This document shows, piece by piece, positions 43,036 to 52,584 of a stretch of DNA of 64,000 bases. The DNA lies in contig OZ244887.1 of the NCBI GenBank assembly GCA_965221415.1, forward strand, positions 372,001-436,000, given 5' to 3'. A program made the translations under genes and the position numbers. The notes beneath the pieces are model-generated. The model ran no database searches. It had not been told where the DNA came from and saw only the letters and a list, made by a program, of their open reading frames with translations. Within the stretch, counting starts at the first letter, position 1, and each line of letters begins with the position of its first letter. Source of the stretch: UBA8337 sp965221415 (lineage in GTDB: Bacteria > Pseudomonadota > Alphaproteobacteria > RS24).

Positions 43036-44223
43036 ATGGATGTAGATTTTACGCCAGAAGACGAAGCCTTTCGCGCCGATGTGCGTGGGTTTATTGAAGA
43101 TAATTACCCGAAGCATTTAGTCGGCCTTGACCGTGGTGAGTTGAGCAAGGAAGATTTTCTGGCTTGGCATAAGATTCTAGCGAAAAAGGGCTGGGTCGCA
43201 CCGAGTTGGCCAGAAGAATTCGGCGGCACGGGATGGAGCGTGACGCAGAAATATATTTGGAACGAAGAAAGTGCTGCTTTCGGCACGATTGCGCCGATGC
43301 CTTTTGGTGTCGCGATGCTCGCGCCAGTGATTTACACTTTCGGCAATCAGGAGCAAAAAGATTGGGTGCTGCCGGGCATTTATTCAGGCGATACGTGGTG
43401 GTGTCAGGGCTATTCTGAGCCGGGCGCAGGCTCTGACCTTGCAGGTCTCAAGACCAAAGCCGTGCGTGATGGTGACGATTATATCGTCAATGGCCATAAG
43501 ATATGGACGACTTTGGCGCAACACGCAGACTGGATGTTCTGCCTCGTGCGCACATCGACGGAAGGCAAGCCGCAACAAGGCATTTCGTTTTTGCTTATCG
43601 ACATGAAAACGCCGGGTATCACGGTGCGCCCGATTATCACCATTGATGGCGGCCATGAGGTCAATGAGGTGTTTCTCGAAGATGTGCGTGTGCCGGCCAA
43701 GCATTTGGTTGGCGAAGAGAATAAGGGGTGGACGATTGCCAAGTTCTTGCTCGGCAATGAGCGCTCTGGCATTGCGGGTGTGGCGCGTTCGAAAAAGGCG
43801 ATTGACCGCTTGCGTGATTTCGCACGTGCTGAGATAGAAGACGGTGCGCCTTTATTGGACTCGCCTGATTTCTCGCGCAAAATTTCGGAATTGGAAGTTG
43901 ATTTGACAGCTCTGGAATATACCGAGCTGCGCACATTGGCGTCTGAAAGTAAGGGGCAAGGGCCGGGGCCAGAAAGCTCGATTCTGAAAATTAAAGGCAC
44001 GGAAATCCAGCAGCGCATTACCGAATTGACCATAGAAGCTGTTGGCAATTACGCCGCCCCATGGGTGCCTCAGCTTGAGCAGGGCGACAATTATTCGTCG
44101 ATTGGGCCTGAGTATGCACACGGCGCGTCGCAAGTGTACTTCAATAATCGCAAGACCTCGATTTATGGCGGGTCGAACGAGATTCAACGCAATATTATTG
44201 CCAAGATGGTGCTTGGCCTTTAG
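43036..44223 (+). CDS. Acyl-CoA dehydrogenase, larger partner of pair 2
   Basis: 395 residues from the ATG at 43036 with an AGGAGA site. Acyl-CoA dehydrogenase with CQGYSEPGAGSDLAGLKTKA, IVNGHKIWTTLAQHADWMF and a late IYGGSNEIQRNIIAK. The YEG catalytic Glu is glycine here, but LGNERSGIAG carries a Glu at the alternative (isovaleryl-type) site. It pairs with the smaller dehydrogenase that follows after 31 bases. Confidence 0.9.
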   Translation: MDVDFTPEDEAFRADVRGFIEDNYPKHLVGLDRGELSKEDFLAWHKILAKKGWVAPSWPEEFGGTGWSVTQKYIWNEESAAFGTIAPMPFGVAMLAPVIYTFGNQEQKDWVLPGIYSGDTWWCQGYSEPGAGSDLAGLKTKAVRDGDDYIVNGHKIWTTLAQHADWMFCLVRTSTEGKPQQGISFLLIDMKTPGITVRPIITIDGGHEVNEVFLEDVRVPAKHLVGEENKGWTIAKFLLGNERSGIAGVARSKKAIDRLRDFARAEIEDGAPLLDSPDFSRKISELEVDLTALEYTELRTLASESKGQGPGPESSILKIKGTEIQQRITELTIEAVGNYAAPWVPQLEQGDNYSSIGPEYAHGASQVYFNNRKTSIYGGSNEIQRNIIAKMVLGL

Positions 44224-44254
44224 AGTCAGCGCAAATAAGAAAAGGAATTGAACA

Positions 44255-45382
44255 GTGGATTTTAGTTTTACTGAAGAGCAAACCCTGCTGCGGAATATGG
44301 TGCAGAGCTTTGTGCAAGATAATTATGATTTCGATAGTCGGATGAAAACCGTACATAGCGACGAAGGCATGAACCGCGATATTTGGGGTCAATTTGCTGA
44401 GTTGGGTCTGTTGGCCGCGCCGTTTTCAGAGGATATGGGTGGCCTTGATGGCGGGCCTATCGAAACGATGGTTATCATGGAAGAGTTAGGCCGTGGTCTG
44501 GTCGTTGAGCCTTATTTGCCGACGATTGTCTTGTGCGGGGGTATTTTAAACCGTCATGGGTCTGCCGCGCAGAAAGAGGCGCATTTGCCGGGGATTATCG
44601 CTGGCGAAAATATTTGGGCATTGGCTTATAGCGAGCCGCAGAGCCGCTTTAATCCTGCCGATGTGTTGACCTCTGCCAAAGCGGATGGCGATGGCTTTGT
44701 GTTGAATGGCACGAAAGCTGTTGTGCTTGCTGCGCCTTGGGCGGATAGGCTTATCGTTTCGGCGCGTATTTCGGGTGACCAACGTGAGCGCGCAGGTCTT
44801 GGCCTGTTCATTGTTGATAAATCGGCAAAGGGTGTGTCGACGCAAGATTATCCGACGGTTGATGGCGGTCGCGCCAGTGAAGTGACGTTAGAAAATGTCG
44901 CTGTTTCTGGCGATGCGCTTATCGGTGATGATAAGACGGGGCTGTTTATTCTGGAAGAAGCGCTGGACTTTGGTATCGGGGCTATCTGTGCTGAATCGCT
45001 TGGGCATATGAAATCGCTGAATGATGCGACGGTCGAGTATTGCAAAACGCGCAAGCAGTTCGGCGTGCCGATTGGCAGTTTTCAGGTGCTGCAACACCGT
45101 ATGGTCGATATGTTTATGGAATATGAACAGTCGGTTTCTATGACCTATATGGTCAATATGAAATTGACCGAGAGCGAAGAAGAGCGTCGTAAAGCGGCCT
45201 CTGGTGCGAAAGTGCAAATTGGCAAGTCTGGTCGTTTTGTAGGCCAAGAAGCGGTGCAATTGCATGGCGGCATGGGCATGACGGAAGAGCTAGATGTCGG
45301 CCATTATTTCAAACGTTTGACGGTTATTGATACCCAGTTTGGCAATGTTGACCATCATTTGAAACGCTTCGCGGCAGTTTAA
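44255..45382 (+). CDS. Acyl-CoA dehydrogenase, smaller partner of pair 2
   Basis: 375 residues, GTG start behind an AAGGAA site. It has the smaller-partner style (MDFSFTEEQTLLRNMVQSFV; CKTRKQFGVPIGSFQVLQHRMVDMF; LHGGMGMTEELDVGHYFKRL). Neither usual catalytic Glu is obvious, as for the smaller member of pair 1. It is probably the non-catalytic subunit of an alpha2-beta2 enzyme with the preceding gene. The crotonase gene follows after four bases. Confidence 0.88.
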   Translation: MDFSFTEEQTLLRNMVQSFVQDNYDFDSRMKTVHSDEGMNRDIWGQFAELGLLAAPFSEDMGGLDGGPIETMVIMEELGRGLVVEPYLPTIVLCGGILNRHGSAAQKEAHLPGIIAGENIWALAYSEPQSRFNPADVLTSAKADGDGFVLNGTKAVVLAAPWADRLIVSARISGDQRERAGLGLFIVDKSAKGVSTQDYPTVDGGRASEVTLENVAVSGDALIGDDKTGLFILEEALDFGIGAICAESLGHMKSLNDATVEYCKTRKQFGVPIGSFQVLQHRMVDMFMEYEQSVSMTYMVNMKLTESEEERRKAASGAKVQIGKSGRFVGQEAVQLHGGMGMTEELDVGHYFKRLTVIDTQFGNVDHHLKRFAAV

Positions 45383-45386
45383 ACAT

Positions 45387-46184
45387 ATGACCGTGCTGGA
45401 CATATCCCAGCAGGGACACATTGTTACCCTGACCATCAATCGGCCTGATATGCGCAACGCGCTTGGCGAGAAAGATGATGGCGCGGTTTTTTCTGAAACC
45501 ATGGCGCGGATTAATGCCGATAGGAATGTGCGCTGTGCGATTCTCACAGGTGCGGGGTCGGCTTTTTCTGCGGGTGGTAATGTTAAGGCGATGCAAAAGC
45601 GCGAGGCGCCTTTCGATGGTGCAGGCGCACATATTGCTGATGCGTATCGGCGCGGTATTCATCAAATTGTGAAATCTTTATGGGGTCTGGAAGTACCCAT
45701 CATTGCGGCGGTCAATGGGCCTGCGATTGGTCTGGGTAATGATGTAGCGTGCTTGTGTGATATGCGGATTGCCTCGGAGAAGGCGATTTTTGGCGCGACG
45801 TTTCTCAAAGTTGGGCTTATTCCGGGCGATGGCGGGGCTTGGTTACTGCCGCGCATGATTGGCACGGCACGGGCGGCTGAGTTATTGTTTACGGGCAATA
45901 CAGTGTCGGCGGAAACGGCTCTGGAGTGGGGACTTGTATCGCGTGTTGTTTCGGATGACAAATTGATGCAAACCGCGCATGATATGGCCAATGACATTGT
46001 GCGCCAAAGCGGTGAGAGCTTACGTGCGGCTAAAAGGCTGATGCGTCATGGTCAAAATACTGGCTTTGAAACCATTATGGAGATGTCGGCCAATGCGCAG
46101 GCGCTGATGCATTTGAGTGACGACCATGTTGAAGCTGTATCGGCTATGCTTGAAAAACGGCCAGCAAAGTATAAAGATAGGTAA
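45387..46184 (+). CDS. Crotonase/enoyl-CoA hydratase family protein
   Basis: 265 residues. Crotonase fold with GSAFSAGGNVKAM and AAVNGPAIGLGNDVACLCDMRIAS. The first catalytic Glu is replaced by Asp (GLGND) and the second by Phe (FGATF), while GLIPGDGGAW has an Asp in the loop used by isomerases. It is therefore likely to have an activity other than classical hydration. Co-transcribed with the dehydrogenases on either side. Confidence 0.86.
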   Translation: MTVLDISQQGHIVTLTINRPDMRNALGEKDDGAVFSETMARINADRNVRCAILTGAGSAFSAGGNVKAMQKREAPFDGAGAHIADAYRRGIHQIVKSLWGLEVPIIAAVNGPAIGLGNDVACLCDMRIASEKAIFGATFLKVGLIPGDGGAWLLPRMIGTARAAELLFTGNTVSAETALEWGLVSRVVSDDKLMQTAHDMANDIVRQSGESLRAAKRLMRHGQNTGFETIMEMSANAQALMHLSDDHVEAVSAMLEKRPAKYKDR

Positions 46185-46204
46185 ACCTGATTATGGAGGA
46201 TATT

Positions 46205-46501
46205 ATGAAAGTAGGATATGTGGCCACGTTGAAAGTGGTTGATGGTAAGCAGGCAGAGTTTGAGGCTGCGTTTGCTAAAATGCAGGCAGCGGTGAAAGCC
46301 GATGAGCCGGGTACATTGCAGTATGATTTGTGCCAAGATGAAGCCGACCCGACGACGTATCGGGTGATGGAGCAATATGTTGATTTGGATGCGCGTAATG
46401 TGCATGGCAAGTCGGAAGCGTTTGGCGCGGCAGTTGCGCCTTTGGGAGACGGCGTTATGGCCGCAGCGCCGGATGTAGTTCCGGTAAAACTTATTAGTTA
46501 G
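46205..46501 (+). CDS. ABM-fold monooxygenase-like protein
   Basis: 98 residues from the ATG at 46205; the GGAGG at 46195-46199 is its ribosome site, which rules against the ATG at 46193. It shows the antibiotic-biosynthesis-monooxygenase (dimeric alpha-beta barrel) pattern: VGYVATLKVVDGKQAEFEAAFAKM, PGTLQYDLCQDEADPTTYRVMEQY. Such proteins are small oxygenases or act on acyl intermediates; the substrate is unknown. Set within the acyl-CoA dehydrogenase operon. Confidence 0.78.
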   Translation: MKVGYVATLKVVDGKQAEFEAAFAKMQAAVKADEPGTLQYDLCQDEADPTTYRVMEQYVDLDARNVHGKSEAFGAAVAPLGDGVMAAAPDVVPVKLIS

Positions 46502-46509
46502 GATACGTT

Positions 46510-47721
46510 ATGGATCTCAGTTATTCAGCAGAAGATAATGCTTTCCGCGAGGAAGTGCGCAGCTTTATTGCCGAGGCTTTCACGCCTGATATTAAGCGTG
46601 AGTGTCAGCGGTCGAAAAATGGCTATATCACGAAGGAAAGTCATTTGGCGTGGCAAAAGAGCTTGTATAAAAAGGGGTGGGCTGCGCCAAATTGGCCAGC
46701 CGAGCATGGCGGCGCAAGTTTTACGCCGACGCAGAAGTTTATTTTCACGCAAGAGATGGAAGGTGCTGGTGCGCCGCATACGATTCCGTTTGGCATGACG
46801 ATGGTTGCGCCAGTGATTATGAAGTTTGGCACGCAAGAGCAGAAGGATAAGTATTTGCCTGATATTCTGGCGTCTAATGTGTGGTGGTGTCAGGGTTATT
46901 CGGAGCCGGGGTCGGGTTCGGATTTGGCTTCGTTGCAAATGAAAGCCGAAGATAAAGGCGACCATTATCTGTGCAATGGGTCGAAGATATGGACATCGAT
47001 GGCGCAGCACGCGGATATGATTTTCTGCCTCGTGCGCACGTCTAAAGAGGGCAAGCGACAGCAAGGCATTTCGTTTTTGCTCATCGACATGACGACAGAA
47101 GGCGTGAAAGTTGAGCCATTGGTGACGATAGATGGGCCTGCCAAAGGCCAGCAGGAAGTTAATCAGGTTTTCTTTGAGGATGTTAAAGTGCCGAAAGAAA
47201 ATCTGGTTGGTAAGGAAAACGAAGGTTGGACATGTGCCAAATATCTGCTCGAGTTTGAGCGGGGCAATCCTTATTCGGCTGGTCTGAACCGCACATTGAA
47301 CAAGGTGCGTGAGATGGCCGAACAGATTGAAACAGATGGTCAGCGCCTTATTGACGATGCTGATTTCCGTCACAAGCTGGCCGATTTGGAACGCCAGATT
47401 ATGGTTATGGAAGCGACCGAGTTGCGGATTTTCTCTGAGATTAGCGCAGGCCAAAATATCGGGCCGGGCTCGTCATCTATGTTGAAAACACGCGGCACTG
47501 AATTGCAAAAGGATGTGTCTGAATTGGCGGTCGAAGCGATTGGTCACTATGGCTTGCCATTTGTGCAAGACACGTTTGCCTCGAGCAATGAAAGCGATAT
47601 TGGCATTGCGGGGGCGGCACCGGTTACGCCGCGCTATTTCAACACGCGTAAGGCATCGATTTATGCAGGCTCGAATGAGATTCAGCGCAACATTATCGCC
47701 AAAGCGGTATTGGGTCTCTGA
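46510..47721 (+). CDS. Acyl-CoA dehydrogenase, unpaired
   Basis: 403 residues. Similar to the larger members of the two pairs (CQGYSEPGSGSDLASLQMKA, IWTSMAQHADMIFCLVRTS, IYAGSNEIQRNIIAKAVLGL). The YEG position is alanine; FERGNPYSAG gives a possible alternative Glu. No smaller partner is adjacent, although one of the pairs could supply it. Last gene of the operon, convergent on the antiporter operon ten bases away. Confidence 0.9.
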   Translation: MDLSYSAEDNAFREEVRSFIAEAFTPDIKRECQRSKNGYITKESHLAWQKSLYKKGWAAPNWPAEHGGASFTPTQKFIFTQEMEGAGAPHTIPFGMTMVAPVIMKFGTQEQKDKYLPDILASNVWWCQGYSEPGSGSDLASLQMKAEDKGDHYLCNGSKIWTSMAQHADMIFCLVRTSKEGKRQQGISFLLIDMTTEGVKVEPLVTIDGPAKGQQEVNQVFFEDVKVPKENLVGKENEGWTCAKYLLEFERGNPYSAGLNRTLNKVREMAEQIETDGQRLIDDADFRHKLADLERQIMVMEATELRIFSEISAGQNIGPGSSSMLKTRGTELQKDVSELAVEAIGHYGLPFVQDTFASSNESDIGIAGAAPVTPRYFNTRKASIYAGSNEIQRNIIAKAVLGL

Positions 47722-47731
47722 GTTTTAAAGC

Positions 47732-49435
47732 TTAAATCGTCCCACGGATGAGTAACATCAGGGCAAAGACGGCGAGGAAAATGCCCGCCGCCGCGCCCGT
47801 TGATGCGATGCCTGAGGCCAGTCCGCTTTCGCGGCTGGTTTCTTCGCTGATTTTTAGCATATGCAAGAGGGCGGCTTTGGTTTTGCCAAGCGCGTGAAGC
47901 CATAGTGTCAGAAGGGGCTTTGCTAGCTTCATGACGATGCGCGGTATGGCGCGACGGATGAACCAGTCGGTGTTGAGTACGGTCGAGTCCTTTTCGGACG
48001 GGTAGAGGCCGCGCGCGGTGAGAACAACAAAGGCGAGGGCGGCAAATAGCAATAATTGTAATTCGCTGAGTATATGGCCAGCATCCCATACACTATAGGT
48101 CACTTCATAGGGCAGCAGAGCGTAAAGCGGCTCGGGGAAGATGCCGATAAAAATGCACAAAGCGGCGGCGATGCCCATCGCTATCAGCATGTTGAGCGGG
48201 GCTTCTTTGACTTTGAAGGGGCTGGTGCGTCTGAAGAAAGCGGCGGTGATGATTTTGATGGCGGAATGTTGAAGCACGCAAACCGAAGCGAAAATCAACG
48301 CCATCCAGACCAGAAAATAGCCCTCTTTGGCGCTTGCCCCGAGGGTTAGGGATTTCGTCACGAAGCCTGAAAAAAGCGGGAAGCTAGAAATGGACAACGC
48401 CCCGACAAGGCTAAACAGCATGGTCAAAGGCATTTGCTTCCAAAGCCCGCCGAGTTCGGTGGCTTTGGCTGTGCCGGTGCGATACAGCACCGCGCCTACG
48501 CCCATAAAGAGCAGGGCTTGATAGATGACGGACGCGAAAGCGTGCGCGACTGTGCCGTTCAGGGCGAGCTGCGTTCCGATACCGATGCCGACGACCATAA
48601 AGCCTAATTGGATGTTCAACGAATAGGCCAACACGCGGCGTAAGTCGTTTTCAATCACCGCGAAGAAAACCAGTAGGAGCGTCATCGCTAGGCCGACCCA
48701 GATGAGGGGCGCAAATCCAGCAAAGCACAAGGCGAGCATGTAGATGGCGAGCTTGGTGGTGAAAGCGGACAAGACGACCGTGCCAGTCACCGAGGCTTCG
48801 GGATAGGCGTCTTGCAACCAGCCGTTCACTAATGGAAATCCTGCTTTGATGCCAAATGCCATCAGCACGAACATGCCTGCGGGTGTTGTGGGGTCGAGGG
48901 CTTGGATGGATAGCCCCGTTCCGTCGTGCCATAGCAGAGCAGCCCCCGCGAGCAGAAACACGCCCGAGCCGACTTGCATCAGCAAATATCGCATGGCAGC
49001 CCCGATAGCGCGCGGCGTACGCCCGGCCAAAATAAGGAAAACGGAGGTAAAGGTGGTGAGCTCCCAATAGATGAACAAGGTCAGAAAATCGCCCGCGAAC
49101 AAGGCCGCGATGGCCGCCCCTGCATAGGCAAGGCTTGCGGTCGGGGTGAGTTTGGTGCGCTCGTGCATGGCGTAAATCACGTTTAGGGCGGCGGCTATAT
49201 GGAAGACTAATGCGAATGGTTTGGTTATGGCTTCGGCACGCACGAGCGTCAGCTCAAGGCCGCCCAATGTGGTGGTTAGGTGAACGCCTATGTCTATGCC
49301 CCATACGATATAGGCCGACACGCCAATCGCACCGAGCATATAGACTTGGCGCAGCTTATGCGGCAGCAAAGGAACGAGCAGGGCGCTAGCGATGAGCAGC
49401 AGGCCGGGGATGGCGAGAAGCATATCAAGCATCAT
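47732..49435 (-). CDS. Mrp/Mbh-type antiporter subunit, third D-like subunit
   Basis: 567 residues from the ATG at 49435, which has a strong GGGGGAG site. About 14 membrane segments of the NuoL/M/N proton-pump family. The conserved helix-5 Glu is in LFIYWELTTFT and the helix-7/8 lysines in AFGIKAGFPLVNGW and AFTTKLAIYML. It is shorter than MrpA (~800) but longer than the other two. Last gene of the operon; its C-terminal ~100 residues are a hydrophilic-to-hydrophobic extension. Confidence 0.85.
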   Translation of the reverse strand: MMLDMLLAIPGLLLIASALLVPLLPHKLRQVYMLGAIGVSAYIVWGIDIGVHLTTTLGGLELTLVRAEAITKPFALVFHIAAALNVIYAMHERTKLTPTASLAYAGAAIAALFAGDFLTLFIYWELTTFTSVFLILAGRTPRAIGAAMRYLLMQVGSGVFLLAGAALLWHDGTGLSIQALDPTTPAGMFVLMAFGIKAGFPLVNGWLQDAYPEASVTGTVVLSAFTTKLAIYMLALCFAGFAPLIWVGLAMTLLLVFFAVIENDLRRVLAYSLNIQLGFMVVGIGIGTQLALNGTVAHAFASVIYQALLFMGVGAVLYRTGTAKATELGGLWKQMPLTMLFSLVGALSISSFPLFSGFVTKSLTLGASAKEGYFLVWMALIFASVCVLQHSAIKIITAAFFRRTSPFKVKEAPLNMLIAMGIAAALCIFIGIFPEPLYALLPYEVTYSVWDAGHILSELQLLLFAALAFVVLTARGLYPSEKDSTVLNTDWFIRRAIPRIVMKLAKPLLTLWLHALGKTKAALLHMLKISEETSRESGLASGIASTGAAAGIFLAVFALMLLIRGTI

Positions 49436-49664
49436 CGTCTCCCCCTTCCTCATAATAATCGGAGGGGCGCGTGACCAGCTTGCGCAGCAATGCGCCACCG
49501 CCGACAATAATGCAAAGGGATGCGAATCCCATTAGCGCGAAAAATAAGGGTGTTGCTTCGAGGGCAAAATAGCTGTGCCGATGAATGATGAACTCGCCAA
49601 TGATTGCCGCAACGCATAGCGTTAGCAATAGGGTGATGGCGATATTGGTTTTGGAGCTCATCAT
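49425..49664 (-). CDS. Small two-helix membrane protein in the antiporter operon
   Basis: 79 residues with two hydrophobic helices (about 8-25 and 40-60), and an acidic tail SDYYEEGGDDD. I recognise no family. It overlaps both neighbouring subunit genes, which argues that it is real and part of the complex or its assembly. Confidence 0.7.
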   Translation of the reverse strand: MMSSKTNIAITLLLTLCVAAIIGEFIIHRHSYFALEATPLFFALMGFASLCIIVGGGALLRKLVTRPSDYYEEGGDDDA

Positions 49665-51100
49665 GGCGTGTTTCCGAAATCGAGAATAAAGCTGTCTACG
49701 CCGAAGAATAGCGCGATTGATAATAAGGCTGTTAGTGATAAGGGAACGAGGCAGGCGAGGGGGGCTTCTTGTACGCCGACGAATTGCTGCGCGGGTTTTG
49801 CAAAAAAGCCGCGCACGACAATCTCGCCGAGATAGACGAGGTTTAAGAGTGACGAGACCATCAGCCCGATGAGGACAAGGATGTAGCCATTATCTAGCGC
49901 GCCGCCCATCAGCATGAACTTTGACCACGCGCCTGCCAATGGCGGCACACCGATGATTGACAAAGCGCCGAGCGCAAAGGCGGCATAGGTGATGGGCATG
50001 GTGCGACCTAGCCCGTTCATGTCTTTTATATCGGTGTGGTGGTGGGCGACGTAAATCGCGCCGGCACAGAAAAACAGGGTGATTTTTCCTGCGGCATGGG
50101 CGGCGATGTGCAGTGCCGCGCCCGAGGCGGCAAGCGGCGTGGCTATTGCTGCGCCTAATACGATATAGCCTAATTGGCTCACGGTGGAGTAGGCGAGGCG
50201 GGCTTTCAGATTGGTTTTTGTCATGGCGACGATGGAGGCGGCCAGAATTGAGAAACTGGCTATCCAAACGAGCCATTCGCTGCTGCCTGTTTGGTTTAAG
50301 AAATCAATGCCGAAAATATAGACGCTGACTTTTAAAACGGTGAACACGCCGGCTTTGACCACGGCGACGGCATGCAGCAGCGCACTGACGGGGGTGGGCG
50401 CGACCATGGCGGCGGGCAGCCATCGGTGCAACGGCATGAGCGCGGCTTTACCGATGCCAAAGGCGAACAAGGCCAAGAGCGGGGGGACATAGAAGGGGTT
50501 GATTTTGTCGGCCAGGATGCCGCCTGCTGTGAAGTCGAGTGTGCCAGCGATAACCCATACGCCAATCACGCCGAATAAGAGCAGAATGATTGAGCTTGAT
50601 ACGAGAATGCCGAGATAGACGCGTCCTGCCCGCAGAGCTTCGTCGCCGCCTTTGTGGATAACGAGAGGATAGGTGGAAAAGGTGAGGACTTCGTAGAACA
50701 CGAATAGGGTCAGTAGATTGCCCGACAGCGCGATGCCCATCGTGGCGTGGATGGCGATGGCGTAGAAGAACATGAAGCGGGTTTGGTTGGTGTCTTTGGT
50801 GCCGCGCAAATAGCCGATGGTGTATAGGCTTGCCAGAGGCCATAGGCTGCCTGCGACGAGGGCGAATAAGAGGCCGAGTGGTTCGGGCGTGAAACTTAGG
50901 GTAAGTCCGGGGGCAAGCTCGACCAGTGTTAGCTTTGCACCGATGGGCATGGTGAAAAGTTTTAGGGCGCAAGCGGCGGTTACGAGACCGATAAGCACGG
51001 ATTGCCCATCGCGTAAGCGCGGATGATTACGCAATAATAACACGCCAACTGCGGCGAGTAGGGGCAGGCCGAGAAGGGCGTAAATAAGTGCTTCAGACAT
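49661..51100 (-). CDS. Mrp/Mbh-type antiporter subunit, second D-like subunit
   Basis: 479 residues from the ATG at 51100, overlapping the stop of the upstream subunit; the frame is open far beyond but without support. NuoL/M/N family, about 14 membrane segments. Helix-5 Glu is in LFVFYEVLTFSTY; key lysines lie in GIGKAALMPLHRWLP and VVKAGVFTVLK. It is probably a proton-translocating module. Confidence 0.88.
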   Translation of the reverse strand: MSEALIYALLGLPLLAAVGVLLLRNHPRLRDGQSVLIGLVTAACALKLFTMPIGAKLTLVELAPGLTLSFTPEPLGLLFALVAGSLWPLASLYTIGYLRGTKDTNQTRFMFFYAIAIHATMGIALSGNLLTLFVFYEVLTFSTYPLVIHKGGDEALRAGRVYLGILVSSSIILLLFGVIGVWVIAGTLDFTAGGILADKINPFYVPPLLALFAFGIGKAALMPLHRWLPAAMVAPTPVSALLHAVAVVKAGVFTVLKVSVYIFGIDFLNQTGSSEWLVWIASFSILAASIVAMTKTNLKARLAYSTVSQLGYIVLGAAIATPLAASGAALHIAAHAAGKITLFFCAGAIYVAHHHTDIKDMNGLGRTMPITYAAFALGALSIIGVPPLAGAWSKFMLMGGALDNGYILVLIGLMVSSLLNLVYLGEIVVRGFFAKPAQQFVGVQEAPLACLVPLSLTALLSIALFFGVDSFILDFGNTP

Positions 51101-52584
51101 TAGAGACCCCTTTCCATAAGTGCCTGCGCGGCGGCAAAAGCGGCATCGACTAAGGGCGTGGCATAGATGCCAAAGCCGATGGTTGCCAGCACCATAATCC
51201 ACGCAGGAATATATTGTACGGCGCTTTCGCGCAGCACGGGGGCGTTGTCGGGGCGTTGTTTGAGCCAAGCGGCTTCGATGATTTTCCAAACATAAGCGAG
51301 TGCCAATGCCGAGCTGATAAAGGTGAGGGCGGCAAGCACCCAGTAATCAAGCTCAACGAGGGCGCGGATGAGGTATAATTTAGAAATAAACCCAGCCGTT
51401 AGCGGCACGCCAATGAGGGCTAATCCGCCGACCAAAATCGCGGTCATGGTGATGGGGATTTGTCGCCCCGCCCCTTGGATGGTCACCATAGAGACGCGTC
51501 CTATTTGGGCGGCAATCATGCCGATGGCGAGAAACAAGGCGCCTTTCATCAGCGCGTGATTGAACAAATGGATGAATGCGGCGGCCAGTCCGGTGACGCT
51601 CATAGTGCCGATGCCGATGGCCATATAGCCGAGTTGGGCGATGGATGATTGCGCGAATAGTTTTTTGAGGTCGGTTTCGACAATCGCCGCGAGCGTCCCG
51701 ACAAAAGCGCCAGCGATACCAAAGGTTAGGATTAGCAGGCCGATAATATCGGAAAAGGCGGGGAAATCGACGCCGAACACGCCGAAGATAAAGCGGATAA
51801 GAATATAGACGGATACTTTGGTGGCCGTTGCTGCCATTAAGGCCGAGACGGCAGACGGCGCATAGGCATAGGCAGGCACGAGCCAAAAATGGAGCGGGAA
51901 TAAGGCCATTTTTAGGAAGAGGCCGAGAACGATAAACGCCATCGCGGTGAAGGTGGCGCGGGTGGCTTCGACATCGCGCAGGCGGTCGGCCAAATCGGCC
52001 AAGTTCAAAGTGCCCGTTTGCATGTATAAGAGCCCAAGGCCGATGACGTAGAATGTCGCGCCGACAGTGCCCAGAATCAAATAGTTAAACGCCGCGGGTA
52101 AAGCGCGACGGTCGCGACCTGCGCCCATCGCCACCAATGCATAGGCCGATAGCGAGGAGATTTCGAGAAACACAAAAATATTGAACGCATCGCCCGTCGT
52201 CACCTGACCCAACATGCCCGCAATGGTCAACAGCCATGCGGCGTAGAATAGCGCATGGTCGCGGGGGTCGATTTCAGCCGCCACCAAGCGTCGTGCGGCG
52301 AGTGTCGCGACAAAGCCGATACCGCTGACGACGGGCAAGACCAGTGCATTGGCGGCATCAATGGCGTATACAATGCCGATAGGGGCTGGCCAGCCGCCCA
52401 TTTCGTAAATGATGGTTGCACCTGTCGCACGCTGCTCGACAAATAATAATAAAGAGATGATAAAGGCGCTGCCCGTCGCGGCCATCGCGCAGCCCCAAGC
52501 CAAATCGCGCACCCGCAGCAAGGCTGCCAGAGGCGCGGCGAGCATCGGGATAAGCACTTGCAGGGCGGGCAGATGATGCATCAT
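51100..52584 (-). CDS. mnhD: Monovalent cation/H+ antiporter subunit D (first D-like subunit)
   Basis: 494 residues, the usual MrpD length. Proton-pump family with helix-5 Glu in IFVFLEISSLSAYALV and lysines in FLKMALFPLHFWL and ATATKVSVYIL. It is the best MrpD match of the three because it directly follows the MrpC gene. Its start overlaps the MrpC stop by four bases. Confidence 0.9.
   Translation of the reverse strand: MMHHLPALQVLIPMLAAPLAALLRVRDLAWGCAMAATGSAFIISLLLFVEQRATGATIIYEMGGWPAPIGIVYAIDAANALVLPVVSGIGFVATLAARRLVAAEIDPRDHALFYAAWLLTIAGMLGQVTTGDAFNIFVFLEISSLSAYALVAMGAGRDRRALPAAFNYLILGTVGATFYVIGLGLLYMQTGTLNLADLADRLRDVEATRATFTAMAFIVLGLFLKMALFPLHFWLVPAYAYAPSAVSALMAATATKVSVYILIRFIFGVFGVDFPAFSDIIGLLILTFGIAGAFVGTLAAIVETDLKKLFAQSSIAQLGYMAIGIGTMSVTGLAAAFIHLFNHALMKGALFLAIGMIAAQIGRVSMVTIQGAGRQIPITMTAILVGGLALIGVPLTAGFISKLYLIRALVELDYWVLAALTFISSALALAYVWKIIEAAWLKQRPDNAPVLRESAVQYIPAWIMVLATIGFGIYATPLVDAAFAAAQALMERGL

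Noticed and set aside
46525..47454. Long minus-strand open frame of 309 codons
   Set aside because: Antisense shadow of the acyl-CoA dehydrogenase gene; composition is low-complexity basic, with no family pattern.
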